IMG/VR virus record: IMGVR_UViG_3300012920_000230
Span: 1-26,092 of that record
DNA length: 26,092 nt
Direction: 5' to 3' (one strand)
Source: a virus
The position numbers were made by a program, and so were the translations under genes. Shown piece by piece: positions 1 through 7,009 of the stretch (positions are counted from its first letter, which is position 1; every line of letters begins with the position of its first letter). Below the pieces are notes generated by a model, which saw nothing but the letters and a program-made list of their open reading frames with translations, was not told where the DNA came from and did no database searches.

Positions 1-6
1 AAAATA

Positions 7-216
7 ATGTTAGCAGTAGCTGAATCTCAGGCAGACCAATTCAAAGACAAAGCAGTTGCTTGGGTGCAGTCTGAAGAGTTTCAGGATGAACTTGCTAGTA
101 AAATAAATGATAAAATTGACATACCTTTTGTATCTGAAGAAAAAGAACAAATATTCTTTGAGAAGTGTGTTGATTTAGTAGCTGATATAGTAGAAGGATT
201 ATTTAGGGGTAAATAA
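7..216 (+). CDS. Small acidic protein of unknown function, possibly 5'-partial
   Basis: A 69-residue protein if it starts at the first ATG in the window. The frame is open to the left edge (AAA ATA precede the ATG), so the true start may lie outside. It is rich in Glu and Asp, looks helical, has no membrane segment and ends in FRGK. It contrasts with the strongly basic proteins that follow. Its TAA shares one base with the next ATG (TAATG), so it belongs to the same operon. Position upstream of the basic-protein cassette and endolysin suggests a late-gene product, but I do not recognise the family. Confidence 0.7.
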   Translation: MLAVAESQADQFKDKAVAWVQSEEFQDELASKINDKIDIPFVSEEKEQIFFEKCVDLVADIVEGLFRGK

Positions 217-503
217 TGCGTAAGCGTGACCCTAGACTAGCTAGATATGGGCTTAGTGGGTATAATAAACCCAAAAGAACGCCAAGTCATCCTACTAAGT
301 CCCATGTAGTATTAGCTAAATCAGGTGGGAAAATAAAACTAATTAGATTTGGTCAGCAAGGTGCTAAAACTGCTGGTAAACCTAAAAAAGGTGAATCAGC
401 TAGAATGAAAGCAAAGCGTAGGTCATTTAAAGCAAGGCATCGTAGAAACATTGCTAGAGGTAAAATGTCAGGTGCTTATTGGGCAAATAAGGTAAAGTGG
501 TAA
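216..503 (+). CDS. Small basic phage protein with RFG...FKARHR...YWANKVKW signature
   Basis: A 95-residue, very Lys/Arg-rich protein with no hydrophobic segment. The C-terminal two thirds carry spaced motifs: IRFGQQGAKT around residue 45, SFKARHRRN around residue 70 and YWANKVKW at the end. From memory, this RFG-FRARH-YWxxK(V)KW pattern recurs in small proteins of aquatic tailed phages and some large eukaryotic DNA viruses, where function is unknown. The charge suggests nucleic-acid binding, perhaps DNA in the capsid. That is inference. Start and stop overlap the neighbours by one base on each side, so translation is probably coupled. Confidence 0.85.
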   Translation: MRKRDPRLARYGLSGYNKPKRTPSHPTKSHVVLAKSGGKIKLIRFGQQGAKTAGKPKKGESARMKAKRRSFKARHRRNIARGKMSGAYWANKVKW

Positions 504-676
504 TGAAAGTAAAAGGTGTAAGTGTAAAAGGCTTGAATAAAAGGCAGATATCTGCAATGCGTAGACATTCTAAGCATCACACTAAAAAACATTTAAGAGT
601 AATGGTAACTGCTATGAGAAAAGGTAGTACTTTTACAAATTCACATAAAATTGCTATGAAAAAGGTTGGTGTATGA
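503..676 (+). CDS. Small basic protein, 57 residues
   Basis: The ATG overlaps the preceding TAA (TAATG) and the TGA overlaps the next ATG (ATGA), which strongly supports translation. The product begins MKVKGVSVKG and is rich in Lys, Arg and His, including an RRHSKHHTKKH stretch near residues 20-30. Predicted to be helical in its second half; no membrane segment or cysteine. I do not recognise a family. It is the third member of a run of basic miniproteins, and DNA or RNA binding is plausible from charge alone. Confidence 0.75.
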   Translation: MKVKGVSVKGLNKRQISAMRRHSKHHTKKHLRVMVTAMRKGSTFTNSHKIAMKKVGV

Positions 677-858
677 GAAAGAAAAAAAGAAAATCTACAG
701 TAAATAAAGCTGGTAATTATACAAAACCAGCTATGCGTAAAAGATTGTTTTATAGAATTAAAGCTGGCAGTAAGGGTGGTAGAGCTGGACAATGGAGTGC
801 AAGAAAAGCACAAATGCTTGCTAGAGCATATAAAAAAGCTGGTGGGGGATATAGATAG
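673..858 (+). CDS. Small basic phage protein with GGRAGQWSARKAQ motif
   Basis: A 61-residue basic protein. The N-terminus is a Lys/Arg cluster, followed by YTKPAMRKRLFYRIKAGSKG, then GGRAGQWSARKAQML and a C-terminal AYKKAGGGYR. The TKPxxR...GGxxGQWSARKAQxLAxxYKKxGGGY pattern is one I remember from small conserved proteins of phages and giant viruses, annotated only as domains of unknown function; I cannot give the accession with certainty. Overlaps its upstream neighbour by ATGA and its downstream neighbour by one base. The conserved Gln-Trp-Ser core suggests a folded domain rather than mere charge. Confidence 0.85.
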   Translation: MRKKKRKSTVNKAGNYTKPAMRKRLFYRIKAGSKGGRAGQWSARKAQMLARAYKKAGGGYR

Positions 859-1103
859 TGGCACTTAAACCTAGTCAAAGAAGTCTAAAAAAGTGGACTA
901 AACAGAAGTGGGGGTATGTGACTAAAGGTGATTCAAAGAAACCTCGCTCTAAAAGAGGTAGGTATTTGCCTAAAGCAGTTAGAGCATCTTTAACTAAATC
1001 ACAAAAAGCATATACCAACAGACAAAAAAGAAAAGCAAACAGAAGAGGCAAACAAAGAGCTAAATATAGCAGAAGTGTAGCCAGAAAAGTAAGGAGAGCG
1101 TAA
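858..1103 (+). CDS. Small basic phage protein with SLKKWTKQKW motif
   Basis: An 81-residue basic protein starting at GTG, which shares its first base with the preceding TAG. The sequence runs SLKKWTKQKW near the N-terminus, then a Gly/Ser/Lys stretch, GRYLPKAVRASLTKSQKAY, then a Lys/Arg-rich tail ending VARKVRRA. The KWTxQKW...YLPxxA...L pattern is shared, from memory, with conserved unknown proteins of aquatic phages and large DNA viruses. The function is unknown; nucleic-acid binding is likely from composition. It ends TAATG onto the next small gene. Confidence 0.85.
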   Translation: MALKPSQRSLKKWTKQKWGYVTKGDSKKPRSKRGRYLPKAVRASLTKSQKAYTNRQKRKANRRGKQRAKYSRSVARKVRRA

Positions 1104-1198
1104 TGCCAAAAGGTATGGGTTCATATGGGTCTAAGCGTGGTAGACCATCAAAGAAAAAAAAGAAAAAATCCATGTTTAAGAAAAAGAAAAAAAAGTAA
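1103..1198 (+). CDS. Tiny lysine-rich protein, 31 residues
   Basis: Reads MPKGMGSYGSKRGRPSK followed by two runs of lysines separated by SMF. About half the residues are lysine. The RGRP motif resembles the AT-hook core (RGRP), which binds the minor groove of AT-rich DNA in other proteins. The ATG overlaps the previous TAA and its own TAA overlaps the endolysin ATG (TAATG on both sides), so it sits exactly in the operon. Upstream AGGAGAG gives a good ribosome-binding site. Real gene on context; DNA-binding role is inferred. Confidence 0.7.
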   Translation: MPKGMGSYGSKRGRPSKKKKKKSMFKKKKKK

Positions 1199-1575
1199 TG
1201 TATAGGTTCGGTAAAAGGTCAAGAGAAAGATTAAAAGGTGTTAAACCTGAATTAGTCAATGTCCTAAACGAACTTATCAAAATAATGGATGTAACCATTA
1301 TCGAAGGGGTAAGGTCGCAAGAAAGACAAAACGAATTAGTAGCACAGGGTGCAAGTAAAACAAAATATTCAAAACACATTACAGGGGATGCAGTTGACCT
1401 TGCCCCTTACCCTATTGACTGGAATGATAGAGATACATTTCATTATATGTGTGGCATGATAAGAGGTATTGCACAACAAATGAAAGTACCAGTTAGAGTT
1501 GGTTGTGATTGGGATAGTGATGGGCAAACAAAAGACAATAACTTTGATGATTTAGTCCATGTTGAGCTTGTATAG
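1198..1575 (+). CDS. Endolysin, peptidase M15 (VanY-like) family
   Basis: A 125-residue lysis enzyme predicted to cut the peptide stems of peptidoglycan, as L-alanyl-D-glutamate or D,D-peptidases of this family do. Metal-binding signatures are visible: EGVRS at 36-40, SKHITGDAVDLAP at 58-70 giving ligands H60 and D67, and DDLVHVEL at 117-124 giving H121. The length matches single-domain phage endolysins and there is no signal peptide or membrane anchor, so release would normally need a holin. No holin is adjacent. The gene follows the basic miniproteins with a TAATG overlap, and the connector gene starts 31 bp downstream. Confidence 0.9.
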   Translation: MYRFGKRSRERLKGVKPELVNVLNELIKIMDVTIIEGVRSQERQNELVAQGASKTKYSKHITGDAVDLAPYPIDWNDRDTFHYMCGMIRGIAQQMKVPVRVGCDWDSDGQTKDNNFDDLVHVELV

Positions 1576-1606
1576 CAACAGTAATATAAAGTAAATTAGG
1601 AGAACC

Positions 1607-2791
1607 ATGGTTTATTGTACACATAGAGATTTAAAGGATGTATTCCCATCAATAGATGAGTTTGATAGCAAAGAAGCCCTATACGGATGGGTAGAGTTAT
1701 TTTCACATGGTGGATTTAAACTATATGAATCATTTAATACAGGTTTAGTAAGTGTTTTATTCCAGAATGGTGAAGACTTAACTCCATATCTTAAAACAGA
1801 AAATTATACAGATTCTACTGCAAATACAGCAGAATCAGTAGATATTATAGAAACTGCAATAGATGTATCAGATAGTAGTGTATTTGGGTATGGAGATATT
1901 ATTAAAATTGATAATGAAAAAATGCTCATCACTAATATATCCTCTAATACAATTACAGTTAAACGAGGATTTTTAGGCACAACTACTGCAACACATGATA
2001 CAGCAACGGATGTTTATATTGGAGTAGAGTTTTCAGAAGCTAAACAATGGTTATATAGTTCAGGTAATGACTCTGTTATTATATACGAAGCAAATTCTAC
2101 AAATCCTAATGACCACTTATTAGAATCTGGTGATGACTGGTCAACAATCATTACTAGATATATATCTAATGCAACAAAGTATTTAGATTCAAGATTAGAT
2201 GGTAAACTACCTAGAAAACAATTTAAAGACCACGATGGTAATTATGACTACATGATTGTTAGAACTACCGCACTAATAGCTTGTAGTTTTTTAATTCGTG
2301 CATCACAACCTACATCTGAAATAGCAGATGCATTATTTAATGAAGTAGAGCAAAATATAACTGCTCTAAATACTGGAAGTGCAAAGCTATCTTGGCAAAC
2401 AAGTGGTGATTCCTCAATGGGAATTATTAGAGAAGGTTCAGTTAGTGGCAACCTTAGAATTGTAGATACTAGAGGTAATTACTATGGTGTATATGATAAG
2501 ATAGGTGTAAAGATAACTACTGCTGGAGCTATAGGTACTGCTAGATATTCAGTATGGCATTCTAACTCAGATAGTTTGGGTGCAGAAAGAATGAATCGTG
2601 GAGAAGCTGAATCACATTCAGATATTATAAGTGGTGATTATCAGCAACTTAGTGGCGGACTTGAGATACGATTTGCTGGAGATACTGGTGATACTGCAAC
2701 CCTAAATGACTATTGGGAAATAGAAGCACATGGTAAATTTGAGCATACAGATAATGGTATGCCAATGTCTATCAGGATGTCTCGTAGATGA
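1607..2791 (+). CDS. Head-tail connector (adaptor) protein with inserted and C-terminal beta domains
   Basis: A 394-residue virion protein. The N-terminus (CTHRDLKDVFPSIDEFD, residues 4-20) and the helical stretch around 180-240 (WSTIITRYISNATKYLDSRL, then an Ala/Ile-rich helix) look like the two halves of a gp6- or DUF1320-like connector that docks under the portal. Between them, residues about 75-140 read like a small beta domain (GDIIKIDNEKMLIT, TVKRGFLGTT). The C-terminal 120 residues are another beta-rich domain ending near DYWEIEAHGKF. AGGAGAACC precedes the ATG. It overlaps the next gene by ATGA. The assignment rests on remembered patterns and on gene order before the tail genes. Confidence 0.7.
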   Translation: MVYCTHRDLKDVFPSIDEFDSKEALYGWVELFSHGGFKLYESFNTGLVSVLFQNGEDLTPYLKTENYTDSTANTAESVDIIETAIDVSDSSVFGYGDIIKIDNEKMLITNISSNTITVKRGFLGTTTATHDTATDVYIGVEFSEAKQWLYSSGNDSVIIYEANSTNPNDHLLESGDDWSTIITRYISNATKYLDSRLDGKLPRKQFKDHDGNYDYMIVRTTALIACSFLIRASQPTSEIADALFNEVEQNITALNTGSAKLSWQTSGDSSMGIIREGSVSGNLRIVDTRGNYYGVYDKIGVKITTAGAIGTARYSVWHSNSDSLGAERMNRGEAESHSDIISGDYQQLSGGLEIRFAGDTGDTATLNDYWEIEAHGKFEHTDNGMPMSIRMSRR

Positions 2792-3219
2792 TAGATTTTG
2801 TAAATATATGGGATGATAAAATATTAGATACCATAAGAACTTTTTTAAATAATGAGTTTGCTGGTACTATCCCTATATATACAGGTGATTTTAAAGACAT
2901 GGGTAACCAGTCAATAAGACTTAACCCTGTAGGTAGCGATTTGATTGAGCGTATGGCTACAGGTGAAACAAGGGAATATATACTTGATGTATCATATACC
3001 TTTAAAGAAAAGACAGTCAAAAAAGATACTTGGGAACATATACTTCGTCAAGTATCACACATAGAAGCTCTATTCTTTCAAAATATGAATAATACATTTT
3101 TTGATGGTAGATTTACAACTGCTCGAATCAATGAGTTAGAAGAAGATGAAGAATTGATTGAGGGTTTAAATGTTGTCAGATGGGAATGGAGAGGTAAATA
3201 CTTAGGTAACATATCATAA
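2788..3219 (+). CDS. Putative tail terminator or tail-completion protein
   Basis: A 143-residue protein placed between the connector and the tail tube, the usual slot for the neck or tail-terminator ring protein. It begins with a helical region (IWDDKILDTIRTFLNN), has a middle beta segment (REYILDVSYTFKEK) and a further helix, then ends in strands (VVRWEWRGKYLG). This alpha-beta-alpha-beta order and length fit lambda gpU or DUF3168-like terminators. No catalytic motif is seen. Coupled to the preceding gene by ATGA. Family assignment is by size, fold impression and position. Confidence 0.55.
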   Translation: MIDFVNIWDDKILDTIRTFLNNEFAGTIPIYTGDFKDMGNQSIRLNPVGSDLIERMATGETREYILDVSYTFKEKTVKKDTWEHILRQVSHIEALFFQNMNNTFFDGRFTTARINELEEDEELIEGLNVVRWEWRGKYLGNIS

Positions 3220-3237
3220 AGTAATAAGGAATACGAT

Positions 3238-3414
3238 ATGAAAATACAACTCATAGATAAAGACTCTAGTCTTCCAAATTGTTGGAAGCAATGTGGAGCA
3301 TCATTTGAAGATTGGGAAGAGCTAAAAGCTGGTAAAGAAATATCAGTTAAAAGCGTTTCTGATTCAATTAAAAATTTAATTAAAGTAAAAGAAAAGAAAA
3401 AGGAGAGTAAGTAA
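3238..3414 (+). CDS. Small protein of unknown function before the tail tube gene
   Basis: A 58-residue protein (starts MKIQLIDKDSSLPN, ends KEKKKESK). An AAGGA site lies about ten bases upstream of the ATG, and its TAA overlaps the tail tube ATG. It also contains, in its last codons, the AGGAG that serves the next gene. Mixed charge with a lysine-rich tail and two cysteines (CWKQC); no membrane segment. It may be a structural accessory or a translational-coupling element; no family recognised. Confidence 0.7.
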   Translation: MKIQLIDKDSSLPNCWKQCGASFEDWEELKAGKEISVKSVSDSIKNLIKVKEKKKESK

Positions 3415-4445
3415 TGGCAGTTTCACACGCATTTTCACCAAAAGAATTTCAAGTATGGATAATAGCAGAAGGAACTGCTGGTACATCAGCTATTCATAAA
3501 GATAATATGTATCAGTTAGATGTTGACTCTGCTAGTATGCCATCACTTAATGTTAATCAAGTATTAGATGTTAGAAGTGGTGTAGGTAGAACATTAAAAG
3601 ATGAAGATTTCTTTCAAGATAATACACTAAGAGTTACTGAATTATCAATATCAGGTAATATGCACCTAGATGCTGGTCATCAGTTATTATTGCAAAATGT
3701 ATGTAATGATGTTGCAGGTGATGCATCGATAGCAAGTGGATTTGTACCTGCATCTCAATTATATGGTAGTGCGGTAGCAAATACTGCATCTTCATTAACA
3801 GTAGTAATTAGACCTTCAGACCATACTAATCAAACATCATTAGAAATGCCAGGAATGGTTGTAACAAACTTTGCACTATCTGCTGATGCTGGAGAAGAAG
3901 GTGGTAGATATAAATTTTCTGCTACACTACAGTCAGGTGTAAAACCTGATTTAAATGAAACTGCTATTGACCCTTCAGGAAGCGGTGGAGATGATGAACC
4001 TTTAGCTGGTGCTAATGTATATGCAAATAATACAAATATATTTATGTCTTCTGCTAGTGGACTTAAAGTATATAATACAGAAGTAGTCATGCAGTCTTTT
4101 ACTGCTACTATAGATAGTCCAGCAGTATTTAGTGGAGTTACTTCTTCAGGTTACGAACTTGTAACTAGAGGTGCAGAAACAGCAGTAACAGTTGATACTC
4201 AGATTAAATACGATGGTAATACAAAAGGATTTATTAATACTTTTGATACACAAACTGCTCCAAGAACTGGAACGGATGCAAATGTATTTGTAATGGTAAA
4301 TGACAATGCTTATGGTATCGATGTACAGAATGGTGTATTTACTAATGTTGCATATGCAGAAGCTGATATAATGATGTTAGACTGCTCTATTAAAGCAGTT
4401 GATGATGGAACAGACCCATTAATTACTTTTGACATTACATCATAA
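3414..4445 (+). CDS. Major tail tube protein
   Basis: A 343-residue, beta-rich, acidic protein directly upstream of the two tail-chaperone frames, which is the canonical slot of the tail tube subunit in long-tailed phages. Repeated Ser/Thr/Ala/Gly-rich strands and the segments PGMVVTNFALSADAGEEGGR and YKFSATLQSG resemble tail tube beta-barrels, and a second part (residues about 200-343) looks like an extra decoration-type domain. No signal peptide or helices of note. Strong AGGAG ribosome-binding site within the previous gene fits a highly expressed virion protein. Its TAA overlaps the chaperone ATG. Confidence 0.75.
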   Translation: MAVSHAFSPKEFQVWIIAEGTAGTSAIHKDNMYQLDVDSASMPSLNVNQVLDVRSGVGRTLKDEDFFQDNTLRVTELSISGNMHLDAGHQLLLQNVCNDVAGDASIASGFVPASQLYGSAVANTASSLTVVIRPSDHTNQTSLEMPGMVVTNFALSADAGEEGGRYKFSATLQSGVKPDLNETAIDPSGSGGDDEPLAGANVYANNTNIFMSSASGLKVYNTEVVMQSFTATIDSPAVFSGVTSSGYELVTRGAETAVTVDTQIKYDGNTKGFINTFDTQTAPRTGTDANVFVMVNDNAYGIDVQNGVFTNVAYAEADIMMLDCSIKAVDDGTDPLITFDITS

Positions 4446-4708
4446 TGAAGAGCATTAAACTATCTACTGATAAAGAAGTTAAAATAAAAGAAATGTCAGT
4501 AGACGATATAGACTTCTGCAATGATGTACCTGAGATGAAATATGATGGTGATAATCTAGTAGCAATAAAATACTTATCTAAAGCTAGAACCGCATGGATT
4601 CGTAAAGGTGTTGATGGTGCAGATGATAATTTCATTAAATCTTTAACCGATGATGAAAAAAATGAATTGTCAGTTGCTATACAGGACTATCAACGCTTGG
4701 GGGAATAG
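4445..4708 (+). CDS. Tail assembly chaperone, zero-frame product (lambda gpG equivalent)
   Basis: An 87-residue acidic, helical protein between tail tube and tape measure. Proteins in this position keep the tape measure unfolded until the tube polymerises round it. It ends at TAG 4706-4708 directly after a run of five G residues (4699-4703). The frame one base back is open from 4666 to 5145, so a -1 slip would extend it into the following frame, as known for lambda G/GT and most long-tailed phages. No sequence motif beyond size, charge and position identifies it. The TAATG overlap with the tail tube gene supports the start. Confidence 0.75.
   Translation: MKSIKLSTDKEVKIKEMSVDDIDFCNDVPEMKYDGDNLVAIKYLSKARTAWIRKGVDGADDNFIKSLTDDEKNELSVAIQDYQRLGE
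4699..4705 (+). promoter_or_regulatory. Candidate -1 ribosomal frameshift site (G-run before TAG)
   Basis: Codons of the zero frame are TTG GGG GAA TAG. The run of five G at 4699-4703 lets the P-site tRNA on GGG re-pair perfectly one base back, and the A-site Glu tRNA could re-pair with GGA using a G-U wobble. The shifted frame then reads on without a stop to 5145. The fusion would be about 233 residues. The site is not the lambda heptamer, so the exact slip position is uncertain. Confidence 0.6.
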
Positions 4709-4761
4709 AAGCCCTCACATTAGAGTACAATATTCATGTAACCAATCAATGTGGGGGTTGT

Positions 4762-5145
4762 ATGTATCATACATACCCTTATAAGGCTCAAATTCCTATC
4801 TTAATCGATGGCAAATACGAAACTCGTATGTTTACATCAAATGATGATGTTGAAGCGATTATGGAGCTTTTAGTTGATGAGGTTAAAGAAAACAATGCAA
4901 AGGGTAGTAGTTTTAATATAGCTGAATCTGTAGTGAAACAGCTACCCTTTTTTGCTTGTCCTAATGTCCTTTTAAATTCACAAGCACAAAAAGATATTTC
5001 AAGGTATGTATATTCTCAACAATTTGGCATAAGTCCGTATAAAGGTACATATGGAGAACAACCATACAAGTGGGTAGAAAAAAGTTTTTTAATTAAAAAG
5101 GTAATAGAGCGTAAGAAAGCAGAGGCTATGAACAATGGCAAATAA
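4762..5145 (+). CDS. Tail assembly chaperone, frameshift extension (lambda gpT equivalent)
   Basis: The frame from 4762 encodes 127 residues, but it is open back to 4666, and the codons between the G-run and the ATG read like protein (IEALTLEYNIHV, then a CGGC pair just before the methionine). I therefore think it is mainly made as the C-terminal part of a -1 frameshift fusion with the gene at 4445. No typical ribosome-binding site stands before 4762, only a G-rich stretch at about 4752-4756. It overlaps the tape measure start by 11 bases. The role is as the chaperone part that contacts tail tube subunits, by analogy. Confidence 0.65.
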   Translation: MYHTYPYKAQIPILIDGKYETRMFTSNDDVEAIMELLVDEVKENNAKGSSFNIAESVVKQLPFFACPNVLLNSQAQKDISRYVYSQQFGISPYKGTYGEQPYKWVEKSFLIKKVIERKKAEAMNNGK

Positions 5146-7009
5146 AGCACAACAAACAGTAACAGTAATATTTCAGCCAAAGGGTGAAAAGCAACTTATT
5201 AATGCTATTAAATCACTTGATAAAGCATCAAAAGATTTAACTAATGCACAGAAAAAATTATCACATACTACAGAAACATTAAGCAATACGCAAAAAAAAG
5301 CTAGAAAATCTACTAGAATATTAGGTGGTAGTCTTGCAGTTATAAGGTCTAGGATGCTTTTATTTAATTTTGCAATGACTTTAGGTGTTAGGCAATTAGG
5401 TAGATTTGCAGTACAAGCATCTAAAGTAGAAAACATGGAAAGAGCTTTTAAAACCTTATCAGGTGAAGTTGACCACTCTCAAGAATCTTTAAATAAACTA
5501 AAAGATGCTACTAATGGCACTATGAGTGAGTTTGATTTGTTTCAGCAAGCTAATAACGCTATGATACTTGGAGTTAGTAAAAACTCTGATGAAATGGCTG
5601 AAATGTTTGATATTGCACAAAGACTTGGTAGAGCATTAGGTAGGGATACTGCATCATCTGTTGAATCACTTATTACTGGTATAGGTAGACAATCTCGATT
5701 GATGTTAGATAACATTGGTATTATTGTAAAAGCTGATGAGGCATATGAATCCTATGCTAAAAAACTTGGTATAAGTGTAGACCAATTAACAGACCAAGAA
5801 AAAAAACAAGCATTTCTAACTGCTACAATGGAATCTGCTAGAGCAAAAGTTAAAGACATTGGTGATGAAATTGATACTAATCAAGATGTATATGACAATT
5901 TAGGAAGAGCTACTGAAGAATTATCTGTAGCTACAGGAAAATTATTAGAACCAACATTAATAAAAACATCAAAAGCATTTACTAGTTTATTTGATGCTAC
6001 AACAAAATATTTTAATTCTTTAACATTAGCAGAAACTCCAATTCAACAGTCAATGACTGATGAAAGAAAACTACAAATATTATTAGCTAGAAAGAAAAAA
6101 TTAAATCACGAACTAATATTAAGTCAATTATTTACAAATGTACAAACTGAAGAAACATTAAGGAAAAAAAGAAGAGTAGTAAAAATTGAAGGATTAGTAA
6201 ATGACCTTACTAATAAAATTTCAGAAGCTAATAAAAAAGCAATACAGGTACAAGATAAAAAAAATAAAACTGAAGATGATGGGAATAAAATAATTGACTA
6301 TAGGGCACAGATATCACAACAAGAATTAAAAATTATTAAAGAAAAAAATGAAGCAATGCTTGGTGAGTTTTCTATAGTAGAACAATTAGCATTAATAGAA
6401 GAAAAAAGAGAATTAATTAGGCTTCAAGCATTGCAAAAAACTATTACACAACAAGATGCAGATAAAAAAGATTTAGAACTTACTGGTGAAAAAATAAAAC
6501 TTGAAGAAAAATTAGGTCAGGTAAGGTTAGAAACTACATCTAGTACAATAGGAGCATTAGCACAATTAGCTCAAACCAGTAGAGCAACATTTGAACTTGG
6601 TAAAGCACTTGCGTTAGCACAAGCTATTATAGATGCTTATGGTGCTGGTAATAAAGTTCTTAATTCTAAATTACCATTCCCTACAAATGTAATCGCAATG
6701 GCTGGAGTAATAGCAACTGGTTTAACAAATGTAACTAAAATTAGGTCACAAAAATTTGAAGCAGGTGGTTTAGTAGGTGGTAGATTACATTCACAAGGTG
6801 GAACAATGATTGAAGCAGAAAAAGGTGAGTTTGTAATGTCTCGTAATGCAGTACAATCTATAGGTACTGAAACACTTAATCAAATGAATCAAACTGGTAG
6901 TATTGGAGTTACAGTTAATATACAAGGCAATATGATTGGTAATGAAGAGTTTGTAAGAGATACATTAATACCTGAAATAAATAAAACAGTTAATCAAGGG
7001 CTTGCATAA
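5135..7009 (+). CDS. Tape measure protein
   Basis: A 624-residue protein, second longest in the window, that sets tail length and is injected ahead of DNA. The N-terminal 60 residues are Lys-rich helix, then a hydrophobic stretch (about 63-83, LGGSLAVIRSRMLLFNFAM). A helical core follows (LFQQANNAMILGVSKNSDEM, then FDIAQRLGRALGRD), then Lys/Glu-rich coiled coil (about 300-470), Ala/Leu-rich hydrophobic helices (about 480-550) and a C-terminal GGLVGGRLHSQGG...GEFVMSRNAV motif common in tape measures. At about 0.15 nm per residue the tail would be near 95 nm. Ends TAATG on the hub gene. Confidence 0.88.
   Translation: MANKAQQTVTVIFQPKGEKQLINAIKSLDKASKDLTNAQKKLSHTTETLSNTQKKARKSTRILGGSLAVIRSRMLLFNFAMTLGVRQLGRFAVQASKVENMERAFKTLSGEVDHSQESLNKLKDATNGTMSEFDLFQQANNAMILGVSKNSDEMAEMFDIAQRLGRALGRDTASSVESLITGIGRQSRLMLDNIGIIVKADEAYESYAKKLGISVDQLTDQEKKQAFLTATMESARAKVKDIGDEIDTNQDVYDNLGRATEELSVATGKLLEPTLIKTSKAFTSLFDATTKYFNSLTLAETPIQQSMTDERKLQILLARKKKLNHELILSQLFTNVQTEETLRKKRRVVKIEGLVNDLTNKISEANKKAIQVQDKKNKTEDDGNKIIDYRAQISQQELKIIKEKNEAMLGEFSIVEQLALIEEKRELIRLQALQKTITQQDADKKDLELTGEKIKLEEKLGQVRLETTSSTIGALAQLAQTSRATFELGKALALAQAIIDAYGAGNKVLNSKLPFPTNVIAMAGVIATGLTNVTKIRSQKFEAGGLVGGRLHSQGGTMIEAEKGEFVMSRNAVQSIGTETLNQMNQTGSIGVTVNIQGNMIGNEEFVRDTLIPEINKTVNQGLA

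Noticed and set aside
577-864. Minus-strand frame of 95 codons
   Set aside because: It lies opposite three overlapping plus-strand genes with start/stop coupling, and its Phe/Ser/Leu-rich product is the antisense of Lys-rich codons.
3830-4090. Minus-strand frame of 86 codons
   Set aside because: Antisense to the tail tube gene with no ribosome-binding site.
4656-4662. Run of seven A as an alternative slip site in the chaperone gene
   Set aside because: A -1 shift there meets TGA at 4663 at once, so it cannot make the fusion.
5173-5436. Minus-strand frame of 87 codons
   Set aside because: Antisense to the N-terminus of the tape measure gene.
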